A model generated the notes under the pieces. It did not search any database. It was not told where the DNA came from and was given only the letters and a program-made list of their open reading frames with translations. This document shows, piece by piece, positions 15,653-24,597 of a stretch of 64,000 bases of DNA; the first letter of the stretch is position 1; the number at the start of each line of letters is the position of its first letter. A program made the translations under genes and the position numbers. The DNA is from Streptomyces atroolivaceus (GTDB lineage: Bacteria > Actinomycetota > Actinomycetes > Streptomycetales > Streptomycetaceae), in assembly GCF_000717025.1 (NCBI RefSeq), contig NZ_JNXG01000001.1:1-64000 (forward strand), in the 5' to 3' direction.

Positions 15653-17479
15653 TCAGCCCGCCGGCCCGGAAGACCCGCCCGGGACCGCCGTCGGGCCGGA
15701 CGACGGGTCGGGCCCGGGGGGTTCTCCGGACGGGGACGGTGTGGGCCCGGGGGAGCCCGGTGTGTCCGTCGGCGTGGGGTCCGGCGGGCCGGTGGGCTCC
15801 GTGGGGCCCGGCGTCGGATCCGTCGACGGTGGCGGGGAGGAGGGTGTGGGGCTCGGGGCCCGGGAGGACGGCTCCGGGGACGGCTCCGGACTTCCGGGGC
15901 GCGGCGTGCCGGCGCCGGAACCGGTGATCGCGACCGCGGACCCCGACGGGGCGAGGAGGACACGCGCGCTCCACGGGCCCTGCGGCTCGGCCGCTGGGTT
16001 CACGAACACCTGGAGGGTGACGCTCCGGCCGGGAGCGACCGTGCCGGACGTGCGGCTGAGGTGCAGCCACGGGGCGTCCACGCGTGCGGACCAGGCGACT
16101 GTCCCGTCACCCTTCGCGGTCAGGGTGATCGTCGTACGGCCGCCGGACGAGCGGGCCGAGACCTCGAGCGAGCCCTCCCCGTCGGACCCGGTGCCCACGC
16201 TGACGACCTCGGCCGAGACACCCGGAGTCCGGGCACCGTCCGTGAAAGCGCCCTTCCCTTCGGAGCGGGCGTTGCCCGCGTTCGCGTAGTGGTCGTACGG
16301 ATCTTGCGCGGGGCCCGACCCGCCGTCCACGTCCGCCGCGGTGACCGAGGTGCCGCGGCCCTCGCCGGTCAGCGGCGCCCCCCGGTAGGCGGCCCACAGG
16401 GCGATCACCGGAGCGGCGACGACGGTCGCCACGACCGTCGTCGTCACGACCCGGGCGCGCAGCCGGCCCCGGCGCGCGGCGTGGTCCTTGGGATCCAGCG
16501 GGAAGCCGGTCCGGCCGAAGCGCGGGGCACCGGACCGGGACCGCCGGGCGTGCGTCAGGGCGACGTGAACCGAGGGCCGGGGCGCCTCGACGACCGGAAG
16601 TGCCGCGGCCGGGGTGACGGTCGCACCCGGCCAGGGACCGGCAGCGCCGGCTCGTTCGGCTGCGCGGCGGCAGCGGGGGCAGTCGTCGACGTGCCGGACG
16701 AGCTCCCGGCGCAGGACTGCCGGGAGCAGCGCCCGGTGGGTGCCGGTGAGCCGGGCGACGGCGGGACAGTTCCCCTTCTCCACGACGGCGAGGGCGGCGC
16801 GGGTGCGTTCCACCTCGCAGGCCGCACCGGCCAGGAGCTCCCGGGCACTGCCCGGGTCGAGGCCGAGGACGGCGGCGACGGCGCGCGGGGTGAGCCCGTG
16901 GCGCACGGCGAGCTCCAGCGCCTCGCGCTGCTCGGGGGTGGTGCCCGCGGCCTCGGGCCAGGCCAGCTGTGCGAGTTCGCGGCGGCGCGCTTCGGCCGCC
17001 GGGGACTCCGTGCGGCAGCCGGGGGCGGCGGCCTCCTCCGGGGTGCCGTGGGGGCCGGGGTCGGCGACGTCCTCGCGCGGCGCGGTGCCGCGCGGGGCGG
17101 ACGGCCGACGGTGCGCCTGGCGGCCCCTCCGCTGCTCGGTGAGCGCCCGCAGGCACGTCCACCTGGCCAGGGCGTACAGCCAGGATTTACGTTCCTCCTC
17201 GGCCGCCGGGCACCGGCCGTCCTGCCGCTCGGCGATCGCCAGGACAGATCCGAGCGCGTCGGTCGCCGCCTCGTGGTCGCAGAGCACGGAGAGGCAGTAG
17301 GTGAACAGGCCGTCGAGATAGGGCTCGTAGCGTGCGGACGTCCGCTGCGCCGAGGGGCGGGACTCGCGGCGGTGCGCCCGGTGTGCGCCGGTGGTGTGCG
17401 TGGGGGTCTCCAGACTGCTGCTCGTCACGTGGCGACCGTAGGCAGACGCAGGCGAAACCCCGACAGCACTTTCCGACAT
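15653..17479 (-). CDS. sigma-factor-like / zinc-finger anti-sigma-like / BACON-domain membrane protein
   Basis: This is a 608-residue fusion. Residues 51-115 resemble sigma region 2 (YEPYLDGLFTYCLSVLCDHE, then LYALARWTCLRAL). Residues 181-235 resemble region 4 with an HTH (LTPRAVAAVLGLDPGSAREL). Residues 263-270 hold HVDDCPRC, the H-x3-C-x2-C of ZAS anti-sigma factors. A membrane span lies at about 343-365. An extracellular BACON-type Ig-like domain (about 435-520, WLHLSRTSGTVAPG) and a Pro/Ser-rich tail follow. So a sigma-like and an anti-sigma-like part share one polypeptide tethered to the membrane. The ATG at 17479 has AAGGA four bases upstream; a GTG at 17428 is the alternative. It is divergent from radA. 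Confidence 0.8.
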   Translation of the reverse strand: MSESAVGVSPASAYGRHVTSSSLETPTHTTGAHRAHRRESRPSAQRTSARYEPYLDGLFTYCLSVLCDHEAATDALGSVLAIAERQDGRCPAAEEERKSWLYALARWTCLRALTEQRRGRQAHRRPSAPRGTAPREDVADPGPHGTPEEAAAPGCRTESPAAEARRRELAQLAWPEAAGTTPEQREALELAVRHGLTPRAVAAVLGLDPGSARELLAGAACEVERTRAALAVVEKGNCPAVARLTGTHRALLPAVLRRELVRHVDDCPRCRRAAERAGAAGPWPGATVTPAAALPVVEAPRPSVHVALTHARRSRSGAPRFGRTGFPLDPKDHAARRGRLRARVVTTTVVATVVAAPVIALWAAYRGAPLTGEGRGTSVTAADVDGGSGPAQDPYDHYANAGNARSEGKGAFTDGARTPGVSAEVVSVGTGSDGEGSLEVSARSSGGRTTITLTAKGDGTVAWSARVDAPWLHLSRTSGTVAPGRSVTLQVFVNPAAEPQGPWSARVLLAPSGSAVAITGSGAGTPRPGSPEPSPEPSSRAPSPTPSSPPPSTDPTPGPTEPTGPPDPTPTDTPGSPGPTPSPSGEPPGPDPSSGPTAVPGGSSGPAG

Positions 17480-17611
17480 TTAATCCTTACGGGTGACACT
17501 CTCCCTCGAAAGGGGACAGGAATCCCGGATTCCCCCGCAATTACCGCATCGGGCACAAGTTCGGCTCTCGTGTCCACGACCGGTGCTGTCGGACCGCCTG
17601 TCGGACCGCCC

Positions 17612-17627
17612 CTATACGGTGGCGCCA
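17612..17627 (+). promoter_or_regulatory. probable -10 region of a leaderless radA transcript
   Basis: CTATACGG (TATACG as -10) ends about nine bases before the radA ATG at 17627, and no Shine-Dalgarno sequence lies between them. The 11-bp sequence GTCGGACCGCC occurs twice in tandem just upstream (about 17588-17610). Confidence 0.45.
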
Positions 17628-19039
17628 TGGCTGCCCGTACGAAATCCGCGAAGGACCGGCCGTCCTACCGTTGCACCGAATGCGGCTGGACGACCGCCAA
17701 ATGGCTCGGCCGCTGCCCGGAGTGCCAGGCATGGGGGACGGTCGAGGAGTTCGGCGGCGCCCCCGCGGTCCGTACGACGGCGGCGGGCCGGGTCTCCACC
17801 GCCGCCGTGCCGATCGGCCAGGTCGACAGCCGGCAGGCGACGGCGCGCTCGACCGGTGTCAGCGAGCTGGACCGGGTGCTGGGCGGAGGCCTCGTGCCCG
17901 GCGCGGTGGTGCTTCTCGCGGGCGAGCCGGGCGTCGGCAAGTCGACGCTGCTGCTGGACGTGGCCGCCAAGGCGGCGAGCGACGACCACCGCACCCTCTA
18001 CGTCACGGCCGAGGAGTCCGCCGGCCAGGTGCGGATGCGGGCCGACCGGATCCGGGCGATCAACGACCACCTGTACCTGGCCGCCGAGACCGACCTCTCC
18101 GCGGTCCTGGGACATCTGGACGCGGTCAAGCCGTCCCTCCTCGTCCTCGACTCCGTGCAGACCGTCGCCTCACCCGAGATCGACAGCGCGCCCGGCGGTA
18201 TGGCGCAGGTCCGCGAGGTCGCGGGAGCGCTCATCCGGGCCTCGAAGGAGCGCGGCATGTCGACGCTCCTGGTGGGTCATGTGACCAAGGACGGTGCGAT
18301 CGCGGGACCGCGGCTCCTGGAGCACCTCGTCGACGTGGTGCTGTCCTTCGAGGGCGACCGGCACGCCCGCCTCCGGCTCGTACGGGGCGTCAAGAACCGC
18401 TACGGCGCCACGGACGAGGTCGGCTGCTTCGAGCTGCACGACGAGGGCATCACCGGCCTCGCCGACCCGTCCGGGCTCTTCCTCACCCGCCGTGACGAGC
18501 CCGTCCCCGGCACGTGTCTGACGGTCACCCTGGAGGGCAAGCGTCCGCTCGTCGCCGAGGTCCAGGCCCTGACGGTCGATTCACAGATCCCCTCACCCCG
18601 GCGCACCACCTCGGGCCTGGAGACCTCCCGGGTCTCGATGATGCTGGCCGTTCTCGAACAGCGTGGCCGGATCAGCGCGCTCGGCAAGCGGGACATCTAC
18701 AGCGCGACGGTCGGCGGCGTGAAGCTCACCGAGCCGGCCGCGGACCTCGCGATCGCCCTCGCACTGGCCAGCGCCGCCAGCGACACACCGCTCCCGAAGA
18801 ATCTGGTCGCGGTCGGTGAAGTGGGCCTCGCGGGGGAGGTCAGGAGGGTCACAGGGGTCCAGCGCAGGCTGGCGGAGGCGTACCGTCTCGGGTTCAAGCA
18901 CGCCCTGGTCCCGAGGGACCCGGGACAGGTTCCGGCCGGCATGAAGGTCACGGAAGTGGGCGACATGGGCGACGCCCTGAGAGTCCTCCCCCGCCGGTCT
19001 CGGCCGGACGGACCACAGGAGGACGGCGCACGCCGGTAG
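17627..19039 (+). CDS. radA: DNA repair protein RadA
   Basis: RadA is a RecA-like ATPase that helps process recombination intermediates by driving branch migration. The 470-residue product has the full layout: an N-terminal zinc finger with Cys16, Cys19, Cys30 and Cys33 (CTEC...CPEC), Walker [10 protein letters not shown] (99-107), Walker B LLVLDS, the RadA-specific KNRYG (256-260), and a C-terminal Lon-protease-like domain. The ATG at 17627 follows a TATACG element without a ribosome-binding site, so translation is probably leaderless. disA lies 80 bp downstream on the same strand. That pairing is conserved in many Gram-positive bacteria, and in Bacillus RadA restrains DisA activity. Confidence 0.97.
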   Translation: MAARTKSAKDRPSYRCTECGWTTAKWLGRCPECQAWGTVEEFGGAPAVRTTAAGRVSTAAVPIGQVDSRQATARSTGVSELDRVLGGGLVPGAVVLLAGEPGVGKSTLLLDVAAKAASDDHRTLYVTAEESAGQVRMRADRIRAINDHLYLAAETDLSAVLGHLDAVKPSLLVLDSVQTVASPEIDSAPGGMAQVREVAGALIRASKERGMSTLLVGHVTKDGAIAGPRLLEHLVDVVLSFEGDRHARLRLVRGVKNRYGATDEVGCFELHDEGITGLADPSGLFLTRRDEPVPGTCLTVTLEGKRPLVAEVQALTVDSQIPSPRRTTSGLETSRVSMMLAVLEQRGRISALGKRDIYSATVGGVKLTEPAADLAIALALASAASDTPLPKNLVAVGEVGLAGEVRRVTGVQRRLAEAYRLGFKHALVPRDPGQVPAGMKVTEVGDMGDALRVLPRRSRPDGPQEDGARR

Positions 19040-19042
19040 ACT
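19037..19042 (+). promoter_or_regulatory. candidate -10 element of a disA promoter
   Basis: TAGACT, the preferred -10 hexamer of the principal sigma factor HrdB, overlaps the radA stop codon. A start about seven bases on would give disA a leader of roughly 70 nt containing the dyad CGTAC-GAACG-GTACG. No convincing -35 is seen, so the call is tentative. Confidence 0.4.
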
Positions 19043-19119
19043 TTGCCCTGGTCTCGCCCGCCCGTACGAACGGTACGAGGGACGCAAGGGCACCGCCGAC
19101 CTGTGACCGGAGGAGTGCA

Positions 19120-20244
19120 GTGGCAGCCAACGACCGGGCAGCATCGCCCGGAAAGTCCGGCCAAGGCACGGGGAACGAGGCGCTGATGCGCGCCTCGTTG
19201 AGCGCGGTCGCGCCCGGAACGGCTCTCCGCGACGGCTTGGAGCGCATCCTCCGCGGCAACACCGGCGGACTGATCGTCCTCGGCATGGACAGAACCGTCG
19301 AATCCATGTGTACCGGCGGCTTCGTGCTCGACGTCGACTTCGCCGCCACGCGCCTGCGCGAACTGTGCAAGCTGGACGGCGCGATGATCCTCGACAAGGA
19401 CATGACCAAGATCTTGCGGGCCGGAGTCCAGCTGGTCCCGGACGCCTCCATCCCCACCGAGGAGACGGGCACCCGTCACCGCACGGCCGACCGGGTCTCC
19501 AAGGCGTGCGGATTCCCGGTGGTCTCGGTCTCCCAGTCGATGCGCCTGATCGCGCTGTACGTGGACGGGGAGCGGCGGGTCCTGGAGGAGTCCTCCGCGA
19601 TCCTGTCCCGCGCCAATCAGGCGCTCGCCACCCTCGAGCGGTACAAGCTCAGGCTGGACGAGGTCGCCGGGACCCTCTCCGCACTGGAGATCGAGGACCT
19701 GGTGACGGTGCGGGACGTGACGGCGGTCTCGCAGCGGCTGGAGATGGTGCGCCGGATCGCCACCGAGATCGCCGAGTACGTGGTGGAGCTGGGAACCGAC
19801 GGCCGCCTCCTCTCGCTCCAGCTGGACGAACTGATCGCGGGCGTGGAGCCGGAGCGGGAGCTGGTCGTGCGCGACTACGTGCCCGAGCCGACCGCGAAGC
19901 GGTCCCGTACGGTCGCGGAGGCGCTGGCCGAGCTGGACACGCTCACCCACACCGAGCTGCTCGAACTGCCCGTCGTGGCAAGGGCACTGGGCTACAGCGG
20001 CTCGCCGGAGACACTGGACTCGGCGGTTTCCCCGCGCGGCTTCCGGCTGCTGGCGAAGGTGCCGCGACTGCCCGGAGCGATCATCGAGCGGCTGGTGGAG
20101 CACTTCGGCGGCCTGCAGAAGCTGCTCGCCGCGAGCGTGGACGACCTCCAGGCCGTGGACGGGGTCGGCGAGGCACGGGCCCGGAGCGTACGGGAAGGCC
20201 TCTCGCGCCTGGCGGAGTCGTCGATCCTGGAGCGGTACGTCTAG
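19120..20244 (+). CDS. disA: DNA integrity scanning diadenylate cyclase
   Basis: DisA condenses two ATP into cyclic di-AMP and slows when it meets branched DNA. Its 374 residues match the family. The N-terminal DAC domain has DGA (86-88) and the RHR motif (119-121, GTRHRTAD), both needed for catalysis. A helical linker (about 150-310) follows, and a C-terminal RuvA-like helix-hairpin-helix DNA-binding domain contains [14 protein letters not shown]. The GTG at 19120 has GGAGGAG four bases upstream. It follows radA and may have its own promoter overlapping the radA stop. In Streptomyces, c-di-AMP controls cell-wall hydrolases through riboswitches and also potassium and osmotic balance. Confidence 0.97.
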   Translation: MAANDRAASPGKSGQGTGNEALMRASLSAVAPGTALRDGLERILRGNTGGLIVLGMDRTVESMCTGGFVLDVDFAATRLRELCKLDGAMILDKDMTKILRAGVQLVPDASIPTEETGTRHRTADRVSKACGFPVVSVSQSMRLIALYVDGERRVLEESSAILSRANQALATLERYKLRLDEVAGTLSALEIEDLVTVRDVTAVSQRLEMVRRIATEIAEYVVELGTDGRLLSLQLDELIAGVEPERELVVRDYVPEPTAKRSRTVAEALAELDTLTHTELLELPVVARALGYSGSPETLDSAVSPRGFRLLAKVPRLPGAIIERLVEHFGGLQKLLAASVDDLQAVDGVGEARARSVREGLSRLAESSILERYV

Positions 20245-20414
20245 GGCCTCCCGTCCGGACCATGCCGGTGGCGTGCGGCGGCAGTGCTCCTGTGAGCCTG
20301 CGGCCGCGGCGCGCTGGTGACGGTCCGCCGCACGGCGGCCCAGGGGTCCCGTCGGACGGCGGTCCGTGGAAACCCTGCGGGCAGGCCGTTCTCCAGGCGG
20401 GGCCTACGGGACCG

Positions 20415-21260
20415 TCAGTCCTTGGCCAGGACGAACGAGGCGCGCTGGACGGTCTCACCCGGGACCTCGGCCTCCAGCAGATACGTCCCCGGGGCCGCGG
20501 CGCGGACGGGCGGTGTCGCGCACCGGGGTGCGCTCCCCTTGCGGTCCCACTCCACGGTGTGGACGACCGTCGCTCCCGCCGGGACCCTCAGGAAGAGGGC
20601 TCCGGCCTTCGGGCAGTCCTTGGAGGACCACACCTTCTCGTCCTCCTCACCCGCTTCGGTGATCGTGAGCACCGTGCTCTTGGGGCCGAAGTCGGCCTTG
20701 CAGTCGGCAGCGGAGGTGTTCCTCACGGTCAGCCGGAACTCCGGCTTGTCGTCGGGTCCGAAGCTGATGTCCGTCTTCAGGCTCAACTGCAGCACGGCGG
20801 GCGTGCAGTTGGGGAGCGGTGAGCCGGCCGGCACCTGCTGGCCGCCCGTGCCTCCGCCCGTACCGCCGCCCGTGCCTCCGCCCGTACCGCCGCCGGTGCC
20901 CGCGCTCGTCCCCGCCGTTCCGGAGCCACCCGCTCCCGAGGTACCCGGTCCTGTCGCGCCGCCCGCCCCGGTGGCCCCGGCGTCTCCCCCGGATCCCGCG
21001 GCGGTTCCGGTCCCCGGTTCCTCCGACTCGTCGCGTCCGCCGGGGGGTTGGCCGACGACCGGGCCGGAACTCGTGGGCCCGGGAGTGATGGACGGGGCGG
21101 GGTCGGAGCCTCCGGGCTTCCCGTCGTCCTGCCCTCCGCCGCCGCCACCCGAGGTGACGGCCCACGCGACCAGCGCCGCGAGCAGCGCGATCACCAGCAC
21201 CGCTACTGCTCTCCGACGCCAGTAGATGCTGGAGGGAAGCGGCCCGACCGGATTGCGCAT
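20415..21260 (-). CDS. membrane-anchored protein with Gly-rich linker and beta-sandwich domain
   Basis: This 281-residue protein begins RNPVGPLPSSIYWRRR and has a membrane span at about residues 18-38 (AVAVLVIALLAALVAWAV). A long Gly/Ser/Pro/Thr-rich linker (about 40-145) ends in several GGGT repeats. The outer domain of about 130 residues has four cysteines (PNCTP, ADCKAD, SKDCPK, PRCATP) and alternating beta strands, reminiscent of DUF4232-type exported domains; no enzyme motif is visible. I do not recognise a characterised function. The ATG at 21260 is preferred over 21299. It is convergent with disA and divergent from mutY. Confidence 0.8.
   Translation of the reverse strand: MRNPVGPLPSSIYWRRRAVAVLVIALLAALVAWAVTSGGGGGGQDDGKPGGSDPAPSITPGPTSSGPVVGQPPGGRDESEEPGTGTAAGSGGDAGATGAGGATGPGTSGAGGSGTAGTSAGTGGGTGGGTGGGTGGGTGGQQVPAGSPLPNCTPAVLQLSLKTDISFGPDDKPEFRLTVRNTSAADCKADFGPKSTVLTITEAGEEDEKVWSSKDCPKAGALFLRVPAGATVVHTVEWDRKGSAPRCATPPVRAAAPGTYLLEAEVPGETVQRASFVLAKD
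20838..20902. repeat. short GC-rich tandem repeat encoding GGGT units
   Basis: Alternating 12-bp units of the type CCCGTGCCTCCG and CCCGTACCGCCG make a 24-bp higher-order repeat. It encodes (Gly-Gly-Gly-Thr) in the linker of the minus-strand membrane protein. Length variation between strains is expected. Confidence 0.7.
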
Positions 21261-21521
21261 AGAACCCACGGACCGAACTGTACGAGAGATCCTGCCCAAC
21301 TCCGGCCCCCAACCGCCGCTCTGATCGACAAGTTTTCCGGATCATCATCACGGAGCGGACGTTCCTGGGTGGTTCCATCCACTTTGCACCGGCTCGCACC
21401 TCGTCCGCCCCGTACAAAGGGTCAGAACGGGTGGCGTTATCACCCCCTGGACCCTCGGCCGGGCCGACACCCCCGGAGCCGTGCCCGATGGCCCGCCTTC
21501 CGTGCCAGGATCGTAGGTGCG

Positions 21522-22424
21522 ATGACTGCCACGACTTCGACACAGACGCCCCCCGCCTCCCTCCATGCCCCCGTCATCGGGTGGTTCGAGCAGCACGCCC
21601 GCGATCTGCCCTGGCGCCGCCCCGAAGCGGGTGCCTGGGGTGTGATGGTGAGCGAGTTCATGCTGCAGCAGACCCCGGTGAACCGGGTCCTCCCCGTCTA
21701 CGAACAGTGGATGGCCCGCTGGCCCCGCCCCGCCGACCTGGCGGCCGACGCGCCCGGCGAGGCGGTCCGCGCCTGGGGCCGGCTCGGCTACCCGCGACGC
21801 GCGCTGCGGCTGCACGGGGCCGCGCAGGCGATAACGGAACGCCACGGCGGCGACGTGCCGAGTGAACACGGCCAGTTGCTCGCACTGCCCGGGATCGGGG
21901 AGTACACGGCCGCGGCCGTGGCCTCGTTCGCGTACGGGCAGCGCCACGCCGTGCTCGACACGAACGTCCGCAGGGTGTTCGCCCGGGCGGCCGGCGGCAT
22001 CCAGTACCCGCCGAACGCGACCACCGCGGCCGAGCGCAAGCTCGCCCGTGCCCTGCTTCCGGAGGAGGAGGAACGCGCCGCCCGCTGGGCGGCGGCCACG
22101 ATGGAACTCGGTGCACTCGTGTGCACCGCGAAGAACGAGGACTGCACGCGCTGCCCGATCGCCGGACAGTGCGCCTGGCGGCTGGCCGGAAAGCCCGCCC
22201 ACCAGGGCCCGCCGCGCCGCGGCCAGACCTACGCCGGCACGGACCGGCAGGTGCGGGGGAGGTTGCTCGCGGTGCTGCGTGACGCGGTGACACCGGTGCC
22301 GCAGTCCGCGCTGGACTCCGTGTGGGAGGAGCCCGTGCAGCGGGCACGCGCCCTGGACGGACTGGTCGCCGACGGCCTGGTCGAGCCCTTGGCGAACGGC
22401 CGGTACCGGCTGCCCATGACCTGA
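21522..22424 (+). CDS. mutY: A/G-specific adenine glycosylase
   Basis: MutY removes adenine mispaired with 8-oxoguanine. The 300-residue protein has the HhH-GPD fold: catalytic Glu45 in VSEFMLQQT, helix-hairpin-helix LPGIGEYTA (122-130), catalytic Asp146 in VLDTNVRR, and the [4Fe-4S] loop Cys201-x6-Cys208-x2-Cys211-x5-Cys217. At 300 residues it lacks most of the C-terminal NUDIX-like domain of E. coli MutY; the remaining C-terminus looks like a small winged-helix-type segment. Short forms of this kind are common in actinobacteria. The ATG at 21522 has no ribosome-binding site, so it is probably leaderless. A strong inverted repeat follows the stop. Confidence 0.93.
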   Translation: MTATTSTQTPPASLHAPVIGWFEQHARDLPWRRPEAGAWGVMVSEFMLQQTPVNRVLPVYEQWMARWPRPADLAADAPGEAVRAWGRLGYPRRALRLHGAAQAITERHGGDVPSEHGQLLALPGIGEYTAAAVASFAYGQRHAVLDTNVRRVFARAAGGIQYPPNATTAAERKLARALLPEEEERAARWAAATMELGALVCTAKNEDCTRCPIAGQCAWRLAGKPAHQGPPRRGQTYAGTDRQVRGRLLAVLRDAVTPVPQSALDSVWEEPVQRARALDGLVADGLVEPLANGRYRLPMT

Positions 22425-22440
22425 CCCACCAACCCGGCGG

Positions 22441-22483
22441 CACGGCTGTCCAGCGGCTGTTACACAACCGATGGACAGCCGTG
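22441..22483 (+). terminator. 12-bp perfect inverted repeat after mutY
   Basis: CACGGCTGTCCA (22441-22452) pairs perfectly with TGGACAGCCGTG (22472-22483) around a 19-nt loop, starting 17 bases past the mutY stop. It probably ends mutY transcription and insulates the sigE promoter. No T-run follows, and a role as a regulator-binding dyad for sigE cannot be excluded. Confidence 0.6.
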
Positions 22484-22607
22484 CGTCCGCGTACGGCTGC
22501 TCCGCACACCCTCGTGACAACGCCTCCGTAACGTCACCGGACGTCGGCAACGGGACCACCCGGCCGACGGCGGTACACGGGGATACACGGGGACGGAGGC
22601 GGTCGTA
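22484..22607 (+). promoter_or_regulatory. sigE promoter and leader region
   Basis: In S. coelicolor the sigE operon is transcribed from a promoter that needs phosphorylated CseB. This 124-bp gap, between the mutY hairpin and sigE, must hold the equivalent. I cannot fix the hexamers with confidence. A 10-bp tandem repeat TACACGGGGA (22574-22583, 22584-22593) lies directly before the ribosome-binding site GGAGG (22595-22599). Confidence 0.5.
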
Positions 22608-23192
22608 ATGGCGCAGGGCGAGGTGCTCGGCTTCGAGGAGTACGTACGGACCCGGCAGGACGCGCTGCTGCGCAGTGCCCGCCGGCTCGTGCCCGACCCG
22701 GTGGACGCGCAGGACCTGCTGCAGACCGCTCTGGTCCGCACCTTCGGCCGCTGGGACGGCATCGCCGACAAGTCGCTCGCCGACGCCTACCTGCGCCGCG
22801 TCATGATCAACACGCGTACCGAGTGGTGGCGCGCCCGCAAGCTCGACGAGGTCCCCACCGAGCAGCTGCCCGACGCGAGCGTCGACGACGGGACCGAGCA
22901 GCGTGCCGACCGCGCCCTGCTCATGGACGTCCTCGGGGTACTGGCTCCCAAGCAGCGCAGCGTCGTCGTGCTGCGACACTGGGAGCAGATGAGCACGGAG
23001 GAGACGGCCGCGGCGCTCGGCATGTCCGCCGGTACGGTGAAGAGCACGCTGCACCGCGCCCTGGCACGACTGCGCCAGGAGCTGGAGGACCGTGCGGCCC
23101 GGAGCCATGAGGCCGAGGGGGCACCGGCGCGGATACCCGCACAGCGGGACAGGCGTCATGACGAGCGGGGGCGGGAGCGGTGCGCGGCCTGA
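22608..23192 (+). CDS. sigE: ECF RNA polymerase sigma factor SigE (cell envelope stress)
   Basis: SigE directs transcription of cell-wall maintenance genes when the envelope is damaged. The 194-residue protein has sigma region 2 (about 8-75, ARRLVPDPVDAQDLLQTALVRTF then NTRTEWWRARK) and region 4 with its HTH (about 115-165, LAPKQRSVVVLRHWEQMSTEETAAALG in parts). It is the founder type of the SigE subgroup, which has no anti-sigma factor and is controlled by transcription. The ATG at 22608 has GGAGG eight bases upstream. Its 3' end overlaps cseA by 13 bases. The gene order sigE-cseA-cseB-cseC is diagnostic. Confidence 0.96.
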   Translation: MAQGEVLGFEEYVRTRQDALLRSARRLVPDPVDAQDLLQTALVRTFGRWDGIADKSLADAYLRRVMINTRTEWWRARKLDEVPTEQLPDASVDDGTEQRADRALLMDVLGVLAPKQRSVVVLRHWEQMSTEETAAALGMSAGTVKSTLHRALARLRQELEDRAARSHEAEGAPARIPAQRDRRHDERGRERCAA

Positions 23193-23875
23193 CGGGCACA
23201 GGGGAGACGACGGCCGGCCACGGGAGACTCGGGGCCGGCCTGGCGGCGGGGAGCACGGCGGTGGCCGGGCTCGCCGCCTTCGGGCTGCTCTGCGTCGGCT
23301 GTTCCACCGGAGGCACGGGTACGCGCGACGAGGGCCCCGCCGCCACCCAGCAGGTCGCCCGGGCCACGCCGTCGAGCACGGTCCCCACAGGGACGGCGAA
23401 GCCCTCCCCGAGGGTGAACGCCGTGATGCTCGTCAAAGCCGACCCGAAGGTGAGCCGGCAGCTCAAGGACGACCTGAAGCCCTGTACCGGCGACGAGTAC
23501 CCGGTCGACACCTCGTACGGCACGCTCACCGACGGCCCGGCGGCCGACGTCGTGGTCAACGTCATGACCTGCGGCGACTCGGTGGGAGTAGGGACGTACG
23601 TCTACCGGCAGGGCACCGACGGTTCCTACGGGAACGTCTTCGCCGCCGAGGTGCCGGCGGTCTACGGCACCATCGACCGGGGCGATCTGGTGGTGACCAC
23701 ACAGGTGTACGGGTCGAAGGACTCCGTCGCGTACCCCTCCGGCGAGGACGTCGTCACCTACCGCTGGACCTCCGGCCGGTTCGCCGAGACCGACAGGGTG
23801 CACAACGAATTCAACCGGGCAGTCGGCAGCGGGGAGGGCGCTCTTCCCGCACCGCAGACGCCGACGCAGAACTGA
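23180..23875 (+). CDS. cseA: CseA lipoprotein, modulator of the SigE/CseBC stress response
   Basis: CseA is a lipoprotein on the outer face of the membrane whose loss raises sigE expression in S. coelicolor, so it dampens the CseC signal. The 231-residue product has a signal peptide with lipobox LLCVGC (Cys at about residue 41), a Thr/Pro-rich spacer and a beta-rich domain (about 80-215) with two cysteines (LKPCTGDE, VMTCGDS) that could form a disulphide. The GTG at 23180 overlaps the end of sigE by 13 bases. cseB begins 11 bases after the stop, so all four genes can be cotranscribed. Confidence 0.92.
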   Translation: MRGLTGTGETTAGHGRLGAGLAAGSTAVAGLAAFGLLCVGCSTGGTGTRDEGPAATQQVARATPSSTVPTGTAKPSPRVNAVMLVKADPKVSRQLKDDLKPCTGDEYPVDTSYGTLTDGPAADVVVNVMTCGDSVGVGTYVYRQGTDGSYGNVFAAEVPAVYGTIDRGDLVVTTQVYGSKDSVAYPSGEDVVTYRWTSGRFAETDRVHNEFNRAVGSGEGALPAPQTPTQN

Positions 23876-23886
23876 GAGCCGCTCGC

Positions 23887-24597
23887 ATGGCCGATACCCA
23901 TGTCCTCTTCGTCGAGGACGACGACGTCATCCGTGAGGCCACCCAGCTCGCACTGGAGCGGGTCGGCTTCTCGGTCACGGCGGTGCCCGACGGACTGCTG
24001 GGCCTGGAGGCCTTCCGGGCGGACCGCCCGGACATCGCGCTGCTGGATGTGATGGTGCCGGGCCTGGACGGGGTGAGCCTGTGCCGCCGTATCCGCGACG
24101 AGTCGACCGTGCCGGTGATCATGCTCTCGGCGCGGGCCGACGCGATCGACGTGGTGCTCGGGCTGGAGGCCGGGGCCGACGACTACGTCACCAAGCCGTT
24201 CGACGGGGCGGTGCTCGTCGCCCGCATCCGCGCCGTGCTGCGGCGCTTCGGCCACGCCGCCGGTGCGGGCGGGGCGCCCGCGGGGGCCGGTGGGGCGCCG
24301 GACGAGCCGGGCGGGGTGCTGGTCTTCGGTGATGTGGAGATCGACACCGAGGGCATGGAGGTCCGCCGAGGGGGCGCGCACGTGGGTCTGACGCCGACGG
24401 AGATGCGGCTGCTGCTGGAGTTCTCCTCGGCGCCCGGCACGGTGCTCTCCCGGGACAGGCTCCTGGAGCGGGTCTGGGACTACGGCTGGGGCGGGGACAC
24501 CCGCGTCGTCGACGTCCATGTGCAGCGCCTGCGCACCAAGATCGGGCAGGACCGGATCGAGACGGTCCGCGGTTTCGGCTACAAGCTCCGCGCATGA
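23887..24597 (+). CDS. cseB: response regulator CseB
   Basis: CseB is an OmpR/PhoB-family regulator that activates the sigE promoter when phosphorylated by CseC. The 236-residue protein has a receiver domain with the acidic pocket VEDDD, phospho-acceptor Asp54 in ALLDVMVPG and Lys103 in VTKPFDG. A Gly/Ala-rich linker (about 125-145) leads to a winged-helix DNA-binding domain (about 148-235: LTPTEMRLLLE, RVVDVHVQRLRTKIG). The stop overlaps the cseC start by four bases (ATGA, 24594-24597), giving translational coupling and balanced amounts of the two partners. Confidence 0.97.
   Translation: MADTHVLFVEDDDVIREATQLALERVGFSVTAVPDGLLGLEAFRADRPDIALLDVMVPGLDGVSLCRRIRDESTVPVIMLSARADAIDVVLGLEAGADDYVTKPFDGAVLVARIRAVLRRFGHAAGAGGAPAGAGGAPDEPGGVLVFGDVEIDTEGMEVRRGGAHVGLTPTEMRLLLEFSSAPGTVLSRDRLLERVWDYGWGGDTRVVDVHVQRLRTKIGQDRIETVRGFGYKLRA

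Noticed and set aside
16061..17626. Long plus-strand open frame upstream of and in frame with radA
   Set aside because: It is antisense to the sigma/BACON gene, and its translation is the typical Gly/Arg/Ala shadow; the RadA family start is the ATG at 17627.
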